13,408 nucleotides of DNA from DAOUAJ01 sp034433615 (lineage in GTDB: Bacteria > Chloroflexota > Anaerolineae > DUEN01), in the NCBI GenBank assembly GCA_034433615.1, contig DAOUAJ010000111.1, positions 1 to 13,408 on the forward strand. The letters are read 5' to 3'. The notes beneath the pieces are model-generated. The model did not search any database. It was not told the DNA's origin and was given only the letters and a program-made list of their open reading frames with translations. The position numbers and the translations under genes were made by a program. Below are positions 1 to 5,901 of the stretch, piece after piece (within the stretch, counting starts at the first letter, position 1; the number at the start of each line of letters is the position of its first letter).

Positions 1-729
1 CTCAAGGGGCTCGAGCTTTATAAAGAGATGGCCAAGTTTGGACCTCCGGGCATGGAGGCATGGGGTGTGAGCGAGATCCGCTCTGCCTTCCCCAGCACAG
101 GTAACATCGCGATGACCTTCGAATGGGGTGGCATACCTGGCCTGTGCTCAGACCCGGCCTTCGCCCATCCGGATGTCATCGGTGACTGTGGCTCCGCCCC
201 ACGGCCTGGCTCGCTGGAGGTATGGGATCGCCAGCAGCAGCAGTGGGTGAAGTTGGACAAGCCCAACACCGCCCCGCTGCTCAACTTCGGTGGCTGGGTG
301 GGCGCCGTCACCAAGACGTCACAGAACCCGGATGCTGCCTACGACTTCATCAAGTTTCTGAACAGTTCAGAGATCAGCTTCCAGGACGTGGTGGTCGGCG
401 ATACCGGGTTCAACGTCTACCGCTATAGCCACGTGCGCGATCTGACTCCGTGGGTCAAGGCTGGGTTCGCCGAGCAGGACGCCGAGGACTACCTGGATGC
501 TGTCCGCGCCGACCTGGAGAACCCGAACGTGCTCATTGACCTGCGCATCCCGGGCAAGCCGGAATACGTGGACACCGTGCTCGACCTCCACGTGAGTGCG
601 GCGATCGTGGGCGAGGAGGAGCCGGCGGCTGCGTTGCAGACCATTTACGACGAATGGCAGAAGATCACAGACCGTCTGGGCCGCGACAATCAGAAGGCGC
701 TTTACCGCAAGATGATGGGCATGGATTAG
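1..729 (+). CDS. ABC transporter extracellular solute-binding protein (family 1, sugar type), 5' truncated
   Basis: The frame is open from the first base, so the N-terminus, signal peptide and first lobe lie outside the window; about 242 C-terminal residues remain. A stretch near the start (PSTGNIAMTFEWGG) matches the segment of family 1 solute-binding proteins where a Gly-Lys/Asn-x-Ala-Met motif precedes a Trp. The later segment GGWVGAVTKTSQNPDAAYDFIKFL is the usual 'still working, remaining copies in the same spot' helix of these proteins, and the end (GRDNQKALYRK) is typical of their C-terminus. The role is to capture a sugar or similar solute outside the membrane for an ABC importer. The substrate cannot be told, and no permease genes are visible. 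The next gene is an aldo/keto reductase 171 bp downstream, which could act on the imported compound; that is inference. Confidence 0.85.
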   Translation, partial: LKGLELYKEMAKFGPPGMEAWGVSEIRSAFPSTGNIAMTFEWGGIPGLCSDPAFAHPDVIGDCGSAPRPGSLEVWDRQQQQWVKLDKPNTAPLLNFGGWVGAVTKTSQNPDAAYDFIKFLNSSEISFQDVVVGDTGFNVYRYSHVRDLTPWVKAGFAEQDAEDYLDAVRADLENPNVLIDLRIPGKPEYVDTVLDLHVSAAIVGEEEPAAALQTIYDEWQKITDRLGRDNQKALYRKMMGMD

Positions 730-765
730 CACGCCCGACCGGCTGAACGTGGGCGAGTGCGGGGT

Positions 766-858
766 CTTCGGCTGTCGTTCAGTCCGAAGGCTCCGCTTTT
801 ACTGTTGCCTTAAGAGCCAGTTTGGGGTAACCAATGTGGATTTCCTCAAGCTGGCTCT
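766..858 (+). terminator. Two hairpins in the intergenic region after the solute-binding protein gene
   Basis: The 171-bp gap holds a 6-bp stem (CTTCGG 766-771 with CCGAAG 784-789) followed shortly by a short T run. It also holds a longer 15-bp stem (813-827 with 844-858, two G-U pairs, 16-nt loop). Neither has a strong U tract directly after it, so termination or transcript-end protection is a guess. I see no clear promoter in the gap. Confidence 0.4.
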
Positions 859-900
859 GCTACTTTGTGGCGAGGCGAGTCAAACTGAGGAGGGCAGCCG

Positions 901-1905
901 ATGGAATATCGCTTCATGGGAAGAACCGGGCTCAAGGTCTCGGAGCTTTGTCTGGGGACGCAGACCTTTGGCTGGGGCGCCGACGAGGCTACAGCTCATG
1001 CGCTGGCCGACCGTTTTGTCGAGGCCGGCGGCAACTTCTTCGACACCTCTAACATCTACAACAAGGGCCAGTCAGAGACCATGCTGGGCAACTGGCTCAA
1101 GCGCCGCGGCAACCGTTCCCAGTTCGTGATCGCTACCAAGGTCTTCTTCCCGGCTGGGGATGGCCCTAACGACACGGGCCTGTCACGCAAGCACATCTTT
1201 GACCAGATTGATGCCAGCCTCCGTCGCCTGCAGACCGATTACGTGGATCTGTACCAGGCGCATTGCTGGGACGCTTCCACGCCACTGGAAGAGACGTTGC
1301 GGGCGTTGGATGACCTGGTGCGCGCGGGGAAGGTACGCTACATCGGCGCCTCGAACTACACCCCTTCCCAACTGATGCGGGCGATCATGCTCAGTGAGAG
1401 ACATGGGTGGGCTCGCTTCGATTGCCTGCAGCCGGAGTATAGCCTGCTGGTGCGCAGCACAGAGTGGGAATTATTGCCCCTTTGCCGCTCCGAAGGGATC
1501 GGTGTGATCTGCTGGTCGCCTCTGGCGGGGGGCTGGCTGACCGGCAAGTACCGGCGCGGCGAACCACCTCCGCCGGACAGCCGCGTGGGCCGGGCGGATC
1601 GTTGGGATGACCTGCCGGAGCAGCGCGAGAGCGAGCGCACCTGGCGCATCGTGGATACCCTGATGGAGATCGGCCAGGCGCGAGGCAAGACGCCGGCCCA
1701 GGTGGCCCTCAACTGGCTGCTACAACAGCCCGGTGTCACCGCGCCGATCATGGGCGCCCGCACCCTGGCGCAACTGGAAGAGAATCTGGGCAGTGTGGGT
1801 TGGACGCTCTCTGCCGACGAGATGGCCAGACTCGATGCCGCCAGCCAACTTCCCCTCCCCTCTCCGTACAGTTTCATCACCAGGTACACGCGGAGACGAG
1901 GGTGA
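901..1905 (+). CDS. Aldo/keto reductase
   Basis: This 334-residue protein has the normal length for a bacterial aldo/keto reductase, a cytoplasmic TIM-barrel enzyme that reduces or oxidises carbonyl compounds with NADP(H). The catalytic tetrad is visible: Asp48 and Tyr53 (in FFDTSNIYNKG), Lys80 (in FVIATKV) and His121 (in LYQAHCWD). The C-terminal cofactor region is represented by the ALNWLLQQPGVTAPIMGARTL-type segment around residue 265. The ATG at 901 is supported by GAGGAGGG at 887-894, six bases upstream, and by the family's usual N-terminal pattern (YRFMGRTGLKVS). It follows a sugar-type solute-binding protein gene, so sugars or derived aldehydes are plausible substrates, but the sequence does not show this. 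A strong hairpin follows directly. Confidence 0.9.
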   Translation: MEYRFMGRTGLKVSELCLGTQTFGWGADEATAHALADRFVEAGGNFFDTSNIYNKGQSETMLGNWLKRRGNRSQFVIATKVFFPAGDGPNDTGLSRKHIFDQIDASLRRLQTDYVDLYQAHCWDASTPLEETLRALDDLVRAGKVRYIGASNYTPSQLMRAIMLSERHGWARFDCLQPEYSLLVRSTEWELLPLCRSEGIGVICWSPLAGGWLTGKYRRGEPPPPDSRVGRADRWDDLPEQRESERTWRIVDTLMEIGQARGKTPAQVALNWLLQQPGVTAPIMGARTLAQLEENLGSVGWTLSADEMARLDAASQLPLPSPYSFITRYTRRRG

Positions 1906-1911
1906 GAGAGA

Positions 1912-1950
1912 CCAGACCCGAGGGGTCTCGAAAAGACCCCTCGGGTCTGG
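1912..1950 (+). terminator. Perfect 16-bp inverted repeat, terminator-like, without U tract
   Basis: The arm at 1912-1927 is exactly complementary to 1935-1950 (CCAGACCCGAGGGGTC against GACCCCTCGGGTCTGG), with a 7-nt loop TCGAAAA. It starts six bases after the stop of the aldo/keto reductase gene and ends 14 bases before the -35 box of the his promoter, which fits separation of the two units. No T run follows, so it does not meet the classical intrinsic terminator form. It may act in both directions or be a dispersed repeat. Confidence 0.65.
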
Positions 1951-1964
1951 GGGGTCTGTACCGT

Positions 1965-1993
1965 TTGACAATCCTGCGACTCTGTGCTACACT
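1965..1993 (+). promoter_or_regulatory. Sigma70-type promoter of the his operon
   Basis: A perfect -35 hexamer TTGACA (1965-1970) is followed after exactly 17 bases by TACACT (1988-1993), which carries an upstream TGC as in extended -10 promoters. The transcript would begin near 2000, about 20 bases before the leader peptide start. It is the only convincing promoter between the upstream aldo/keto reductase and hisD. Confidence 0.85.
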
Positions 1994-2019
1994 TTGTTTT
2001 GGTTCAACGAGACGATCCG

Positions 2020-2070
2020 ATGAATTTCTTAGCCGTTCGCAATATGCACCATCACCATGAGGCCGGGTGA
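2020..2070 (+). CDS. hisL: Histidine operon leader peptide, 16 aa with four consecutive His codons
   Basis: The reading frame is ATG to TGA and encodes MNFLAVRNMHHHHEAG. The four His codons (CAC CAT CAC CAT, 2047-2058) lie near its end, as in the known his leader peptides of enterobacteria, which carry a run of seven. It starts about 20 bases after the predicted transcription start, is followed 38 bases later by an intrinsic terminator, and precedes hisD. Stalling of a ribosome on these codons when charged tRNA-His is scarce would report histidine status. The ribosome-binding site is weak (GAGACGA at 2009-2015), which leaves some doubt about translation efficiency. An internal ATG at 2044 would give an eight-residue alternative that still holds all four His codons. 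The product itself probably has no function beyond being translated. Confidence 0.85.
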   Translation: MNFLAVRNMHHHHEAG

Positions 2071-2107
2071 GCGCAACCGATCGTTGGCGCTCTGGTTTCG
2101 CTTGCCC
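2065..2107 (+). promoter_or_regulatory. Long leader hairpin overlapping the leader peptide stop codon
   Basis: Bases 2065-2073 pair with 2099-2107 (nine pairs, two G-U). After a 1x1 mismatch, AACC 2075-2078 pairs with GGTT 2094-2097, leaving a 15-nt loop. A competing shorter stem pairs GAGCGC 2069-2074 with GCGCTC 2087-2092. The 5' strand contains the last sense codon and the stop codon of the leader peptide, so a translating ribosome must open it. This fits a pausing or switching element of an attenuator. Confidence 0.5.
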
Positions 2108-2108
2108 C

Positions 2109-2139
2109 AAAAGACTAGTTGATTCAACTAGTCTTTTTT
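2109..2139 (+). terminator. Intrinsic terminator (attenuator) between leader peptide and hisD
   Basis: The stem AAAAGACTAGTTG (2109-2121) pairs with CAACTAGTCTTTT (2125-2137) around a 3-nt loop, and a run of six T's ends at 2139. It lies between the promoter and the first structural gene, so it can only serve to stop leader transcripts before hisD. This position, together with the His-rich leader peptide, is the standard layout of amino-acid operon attenuation. Confidence 0.9.
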
Positions 2140-2154
2140 GTTTCTATAAGGGCT

Positions 2155-2217
2155 ATCAGCGATCAGCGATCATTGGGTAACGAACTGAAAGCTGGTAGCT
2201 GACGGCTGATCGCTGAT
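2155..2217 (+). repeat. Tandem and inverted ATCAGCGATCA repeat upstream of hisD
   Basis: ATCAGCGATCA occurs twice, overlapping, at 2155-2165 and 2162-2172. Its exact reverse complement TGATCGCTGAT is at 2207-2217, so a hairpin is possible. The spacer contains AACTGAAAGCTGG (2183-2195), which recurs exactly at 8417-8429 in the hisF-hisI junction. AGCGATCAGC is also shared (2159-2168 and 8395-8404). This looks like a dispersed family of small intergenic repeats. Confidence 0.7.
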
Positions 2218-2243
2218 GAGGACGGTCAACCGGAGGTGACAGA

Positions 2244-3596
2244 ATGGTGGCGAAGGATTTGCTTCGTGTCTTCGATGACGTAGCCGAGGCCCAACGCACG
2301 ATTCTGCGGCGCATACCGTGGGCCGACCAGGAGATCCCGGAGAGCGTGCGCGCCAGCATCCGCCGCTTCTTCGGCGAGGACTTGACGCCTGATCAGGCCG
2401 TGGCCTGCGTGCTGGACGATGTGCGCCGCCGGGGGGATGTGGCTGTGCGCGAGTGGACAGAGCGCATTGACGGGGTCACTTTGGATGTGATCAAAGTGCC
2501 GCCTTCCGAGTGGGCGGCGGCGGCGACACGTATTGACCAGGAGCTACTGGATGCGTTGTACATGGCTGCGGAACGGATCGAGACGTTTCACCGCCAGCAA
2601 CCCTGTGGCTCGTGGATAGACTTTGGCCCCCACGGCGCATTGGGCCAGTTGATGCGGCCGCTGGACGCGGTCGGCTGCTACGTGCCTGGCGGCATGGCGC
2701 CGCTTCCCTCATCGCTGCTGATGGCTGTCATTCCGGCGCAGGTAGCTGGCGTACCCTGGGTGTCGGTAGCTGCTCCGCCTGAACGGGCTACCGGCCGCGT
2801 GGCTGACGTCACCCTGGCCGCAGCGCATGTGGCTGGTGTGGAAGCGCTCTATGCCATCGGCGGTGCTCAGGCTATCGGCGCGCTGGCCTTCGGCACGGAG
2901 AGCGTGCGCCGGGTGAATAAGATCGTCGGCCCCGGCGGGCTGTTCGTCACCCTGGCCAAACGACAGGTCTACGGCGTGGTGGGGATTGACGGACTATATG
3001 GCCCGACCGAGACGGTGGTGATTGCCGACGAGTCGGCTGATCCGGCGCTGGCAGCCGCTGACCTGCTGGCGCAAGCCGAACACGACGTGCTGGCCACGGC
3101 CATCCTGCTCACCCCGTCGCGCGCCCTGGCCGAGCGTGTGCAGGCTGAGGTAGCGCTCCAGGTGGAGATGCTGAGCCGGGCAGATATCATCGGCCAATCG
3201 CTGGCAGGGCGGGGGGGCATTGTGCTCACGGCTGATCTGGAGCAGGCAGTGGCGCTGGCCAATGAGTTCGCCCCGGAACATTTGTGTCTGCTGGTGCGTG
3301 ATCCGTGGCGGTGGGTAGGGGAAGTGCGCAACGCTGGCGGCATCTTCCTGGGCGAGGCCTCCTATGAGGTGTTGGGCGACTACGTGGCCGGCCCCAGCCA
3401 CGTTATGCCCACCCAGGGGACGGCCCACTTCTCCTCGCCCTTGAGCGTAGCCGATTTCGTCAAGCGCATCTCGCTGGTGGCGCTGGACGATAAGACGGGC
3501 GCGATGTTGGGACAGTCGGCGGCTCGCCTGGCTGATGCGGAGGGGCTGACAGCGCACGCGGCGGCGGCACGGCGACGAGCAGCACTGGGATTTTAG
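2244..3596 (+). CDS. hisD: Histidinol dehydrogenase
   Basis: HisD catalyses the last two steps of histidine synthesis, oxidising L-histidinol through the aldehyde to L-histidine with two NAD+. The 450 residues are slightly longer than the usual 430, due to an N-terminal extension of about 18. All expected residues are present with a constant offset from the E. coli enzyme: zinc ligands Gln277, His280, Asp379 and His438, and the catalytic pair Glu345-His346 in EFAPEHL. The glycine-rich segment YVPGGMAPLPSSLLM (from 147) and the dinucleotide region VNKIVGPGG (224-232) are typical. In place of the common AGPSE motif it has YGPTE (252-256), so Thr255 replaces the usual Ser. The ATG at 2244 has GGAGGTGA seven bases upstream. 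It is the first structural gene after the attenuator, so its transcription should depend on terminator read-through. The stop codon lies in a GATTT-type repeat. Confidence 0.95.
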   Translation: MVAKDLLRVFDDVAEAQRTILRRIPWADQEIPESVRASIRRFFGEDLTPDQAVACVLDDVRRRGDVAVREWTERIDGVTLDVIKVPPSEWAAAATRIDQELLDALYMAAERIETFHRQQPCGSWIDFGPHGALGQLMRPLDAVGCYVPGGMAPLPSSLLMAVIPAQVAGVPWVSVAAPPERATGRVADVTLAAAHVAGVEALYAIGGAQAIGALAFGTESVRRVNKIVGPGGLFVTLAKRQVYGVVGIDGLYGPTETVVIADESADPALAAADLLAQAEHDVLATAILLTPSRALAERVQAEVALQVEMLSRADIIGQSLAGRGGIVLTADLEQAVALANEFAPEHLCLLVRDPWRWVGEVRNAGGIFLGEASYEVLGDYVAGPSHVMPTQGTAHFSSPLSVADFVKRISLVALDDKTGAMLGQSAARLADAEGLTAHAAAARRRAALGF

Positions 3597-3694
3597 ATTT
3601 CGGATTTGCGATTTCGGATTGCGGATTTTGGATAGCCAGGGATGCGCACCTGCTACGTGCTACCTGCTAGGTGAGCAGACCATCATGTAGCAGG
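3588..3694 (+). repeat. GGATTT-type tandem repeat and CCTGCTAC inverted repeat in the hisD-hisC gap
   Basis: From 3588 to 3632 a degenerate 7-base unit (GGATTTN, with GATTTCGGATT appearing at 3596 and 3610) is repeated. The hisD stop codon TAG lies inside it. Further on, CCTGCTAC (3649-3656) has its exact reverse complement GTAGCAGG at 3687-3694, with more TGCTAC copies between. The 129-bp gap otherwise shows nothing apart from the hisC start region. Confidence 0.65.
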
Positions 3695-3725
3695 CAGCAA
3701 GTAGTACATCTTGCGAGAGACCCGT

Positions 3726-4883
3726 ATGACGCGAGAGATCACGTACATCAAGTCACCCGTGGCGCCGGTGGAGGTGGAGCGGTTGGTGCGGCCTGAGTTC
3801 GCGGCGATGGAGCCGTATACGCCGATCGTGCCGTTCGAGGTGCTCAGCCAGCGGTTGGGGTTGCCGCCGGAGGCCATCGTCAAGCTGGACGCCAATGAGA
3901 ACCACTACGGCCCCTCGCCGCGAGCGGTGGAGGCGTTGGCCCGTTATCGCTATTTTCACATTTATCCCGATCCTGAGCAGCATGCGCTGCGGGAGGCGCT
4001 CAGCGCGTACCTGGGCATGCCCAAGGCGATGATCATGGCCGGGGCCGGCGCCGATGAGCTGATTGACCTCATCATGCGGCTGTTCATCGGGCCTGGCGAC
4101 GGGGTGATCAACTGCCCGCCGACGTTCGGGATGTACGAGTTCGATGCCTCGTTGCAGGGCGGTCGGGTGATCACCGTGCCCAGGTGCGACGATTTCAGGG
4201 TGGATGTGGATGCTATCGAAGCGGTTGTCAGGAAAGCGGTCCGGGGGGCTGCTGATGTGCGCCTTAAGCTCCTTTTCCTCACCTCGCCGAACAACCCGGA
4301 TGGCTCGCTGCTGCCTGAGAGCGCCTTGCGCCGCCTGCTCCGCCTGCCCATCGTGGTCGTACTGGACGAGGCGTATGTCGAATTTGCCGGTCGTAGCGTG
4401 ATCCGGTGGGTACGGGACTATCCCAACCTGATCGTGTTGCGCACGTTCAGCAAATGGGCGGGGCTGGCAGGGTTGCGGGTTGGCTACGGGGTCTTCCCGG
4501 AGAACATCATCCGTCATCTGTGGAAGATCAAGCAGCCGTACAACATCAACGTAGCGGCTTCCGTGGCGGCCATCGCCAGCCTGGAGGACGCCGATTATCT
4601 GCGGGCTAATGTGGCGAAGATCGTGGCGGAGCGCGAGCGGCTGATGCGAGTGCTGGCCAGCTTTGCCTTTCTGCGACCCTATCCCAGCCAGGCTAACTTC
4701 ATCCTGTGCCGGGTGATCGGGCGGGAAGCCCATGAGTTAAAGGCCGCGCTGGAGGCGCGCGGGGTACTGGTGCGCTTCTATAGCAAACCGGGGTTGACCG
4801 ACTGCATACGCGTCAGCGTGGGCAAGCCGGAGCAGACGGAACAGTTGGCGGAGGCGCTGAAGTACGTAGAGCGGAAAGCGTAG
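3726..4883 (+). CDS. hisC: Histidinol-phosphate aminotransferase
   Basis: HisC is a cytoplasmic PLP enzyme that transfers the amino group from glutamate to imidazole acetol phosphate, giving L-histidinol phosphate. Residues counted from the ATG at 3726 give 385 amino acids, close to the family size though slightly long because of an N-terminal stretch of about 30. The fold type I marks are clear: N-terminal LDANENHYGPSP, the Asn of TSPNNPDGS (186-194), the Asp and Tyr of VLDEAYVEF (212-220), the Schiff-base Lys243 in RTFSKWAGLAGLR, and Arg251. A TTG five codons earlier (3711) is possible, but the ATG has the better, though modest, upstream GAGAGA. It lies third from the end of the pathway in order of reaction, beside hisD. 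Confidence 0.93.
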   Translation: MTREITYIKSPVAPVEVERLVRPEFAAMEPYTPIVPFEVLSQRLGLPPEAIVKLDANENHYGPSPRAVEALARYRYFHIYPDPEQHALREALSAYLGMPKAMIMAGAGADELIDLIMRLFIGPGDGVINCPPTFGMYEFDASLQGGRVITVPRCDDFRVDVDAIEAVVRKAVRGAADVRLKLLFLTSPNNPDGSLLPESALRRLLRLPIVVVLDEAYVEFAGRSVIRWVRDYPNLIVLRTFSKWAGLAGLRVGYGVFPENIIRHLWKIKQPYNINVAASVAAIASLEDADYLRANVAKIVAERERLMRVLASFAFLRPYPSQANFILCRVIGREAHELKAALEARGVLVRFYSKPGLTDCIRVSVGKPEQTEQLAEALKYVERKA

Positions 4884-4894
4884 AGCGGGGAAGC

Positions 4895-4940
4895 GTGGTG
4901 CGTGCTCTGTTGAGCCGGCAACCCACGCAACACGCACCAC
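4895..4940 (+). repeat. GTGGTGCGTG inverted repeat in the hisC-hisB gap
   Basis: GTGGTGCGTG (4895-4904) is exactly repeated in reverse complement at 4931-4940, with ACGCAAC-type units inside. The hairpin sits 12 bases after the hisC stop and ends 10 bases before the hisB ribosome-binding site. It is of the same general kind as the other junction repeats but has a different sequence. Confidence 0.65.
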
Positions 4941-4950
4941 ATTCGGGAGG

Positions 4951-4957
4951 AAGGAGG
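4951..4957 (+). promoter_or_regulatory. Ribosome-binding site that fixes the hisB GTG start
   Basis: AAGGAGG lies six bases before GTG 4964. An upstream in-frame GTG at 4895 lies inside the inverted repeat and has no such site, so the later start is preferred. Confidence 0.8.
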
Positions 4958-4963
4958 CAAGTT

Positions 4964-5557
4964 GTGGAACGCGTGGCGCACGTTCAACGGCGAACGCACG
5001 AGACCGAGATCGAACTGACCTTGAACCTGGACGGGGTAGGGCAGCATCGCTGCCAGACCGGGATCGGTTTTCTCGATCACATGTTGGCTCATGTGGCAGT
5101 GCACGGGCTGTTCGATCTGGAGGTGACGGCTCGCGGCGACCTGGAGGTGGACGAGCATCATACCGTAGAGGACGTGGCTATCGTGTTAGGACAGGCGCTG
5201 GATCGGACCCTGGGGGATCGGAAGGGGATCGTGCGCATGGGGCATGCCTACGCGCCGATGGACGAGGCGCTGGCCTTCGTGGCGGTTGACTTGAGCGGGC
5301 GGCCCTACGCCGTGGTTGACGCAGCCTGGCACACACCAGCTATTGGCCGCATGGGCACATCGCTCATCGCGCACTTCCTGGAGACGCTGGCGGTGCACGC
5401 TCGCATGAACTTGCACGCCCGCGTGCTGTACGGCCGGGACGATCACCACCAGGCTGAGGCGTTGTTCAAAGCATTGGGGCGGGCGCTGGACCAGGCAGCC
5501 GCGCGGGAGCCGCGACGGGGGGATGTGCCATCTACAAAGGGAACACTGACGGCATAA
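4964..5557 (+). CDS. hisB: Imidazoleglycerol-phosphate dehydratase
   Basis: HisB removes water from imidazole glycerol phosphate to form imidazole acetol phosphate, using two Mn ions. With the GTG start the protein has 197 residues, the standard monofunctional size; there is no fused histidinol phosphatase. The N-terminus VAHVQRRTHETEIEL and the two metal motifs are clear: GFLDHMLAHVAVHG (35-48) with HHTVED (65-70), and HARMNLHARVLYGRDDHHQAEALFKA (145-170) with His161-His162 and Glu165. The C-terminal PSTKGTL (189-195) is also conserved. It is preceded by hisC and followed by an unusual 344-bp gap before hisH. Confidence 0.95.
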   Translation: MERVAHVQRRTHETEIELTLNLDGVGQHRCQTGIGFLDHMLAHVAVHGLFDLEVTARGDLEVDEHHTVEDVAIVLGQALDRTLGDRKGIVRMGHAYAPMDEALAFVAVDLSGRPYAVVDAAWHTPAIGRMGTSLIAHFLETLAVHARMNLHARVLYGRDDHHQAEALFKALGRALDQAAAREPRRGDVPSTKGTLTA

Positions 5558-5558
5558 G

Positions 5559-5699
5559 TCAGGCCTCGGCGCTGTCCGGGTGTAGATGAAAGGCAGCCAG
5601 GGCTGTACCACCGGTCAGGAAAAAGTATTGGCTGGTGTTAGTGGCGAAGAAGCGTGCGAGAAAGTCGGCCTGCAGGGGTGTGAGCCACTCGTTAGTCAT
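5559..5699 (-). pseudogene. Remnant of an AbiEii/AbiGii-type nucleotidyltransferase toxin gene (N-terminus only)
   Basis: On the minus strand an ATG at 5699 opens 46 codons whose residues WLTPLQADFLARFF and YFFLTGGTALAAFHLH match the beginning of the AbiEii nucleotidyltransferase family (LTPxQ, then the LxGGTALAxFxLxHR block with the catalytic Gly). In that family a Ser-Glu-Asp-Leu-Asp-Leu-Phe motif follows. Here the frame stops at that point; a shifted frame reads Asp-Leu-Cys just past the stop, which suggests a small deletion. Less than a fifth of the usual protein remains and the fragment ends at the hisB stop codon. A working toxin is therefore excluded. The rest was either lost or never inserted here. 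Confidence 0.7.
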
Positions 5700-5727
5700 G
5701 GCATGCCCACCGATCCAGGGCATAAGC

Positions 5728-5870
5728 TCACAATTCTCGATCCTGGGGGCGGCGGAAGTGTAGCAATTCAAAGTTCTGGCGGATGTCGGCCACTGTGAGA
5801 TAACGCCAGATGTCGTCCCATTTGGCGTATTCCAGGATGCGGCGGTGCTGATAGTGAATAGTGATGCCAA
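5728..5870 (-). pseudogene. Possible remnant of the gene upstream of the AbiEii-like fragment (unrecognised)
   Basis: Directly upstream of the AbiEii-like start on the minus strand, a frame ending at 5728 encodes a plausible protein tail, with segments such as RRILEYAKWDDIW and LTVADIRQNFELLHFRRP. The composition is protein-like, it lies just 28 bases before the AbiEii-like ATG, and it breaks off near the hisH ribosome-binding site. This fits the 3' end of a partner gene in the same lost unit. I do not recognise the family, and an accidental open frame cannot be excluded. In the opposite frame it continues antisense through hisH, which is not real coding. Confidence 0.3.
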
Positions 5871-5885
5871 AAGTGCCGGTCACCT

Positions 5886-5890
5886 GGAGG
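5886..5890 (+). promoter_or_regulatory. hisH ribosome-binding site, two possible starts
   Basis: GGAGG lies 11 bases before ATG 5902 and 5 bases before an in-frame GTG at 5896. The GTG has the better spacing and would add two residues. The ATG gives the usual family start (MIVIMDY). Confidence 0.6.
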
Positions 5891-5901
5891 GTCATGTGCG
5901 T

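Noticed and set aside
1733..2060. Frames running from the reductase end through the hairpin and promoter
   Set aside because: They are out of frame with the reductase and cross the hairpin and a consensus promoter; their residues have no family character.
2000..2140. T-box leader for tRNA-His
   Set aside because: The conserved T-box sequence before the terminator is missing and there is no specifier-loop stem; a translated His run explains the layout better.
3588..3694. CRISPR-like array
   Set aside because: The units are 7-8 bases, degenerate and without regular spacers.
3753..4733. Long minus-strand open frame of 326 codons antisense to hisC
   Set aside because: hisC has all catalytic motifs; the antisense product is rich in His, Arg and Gln and shows no domain.
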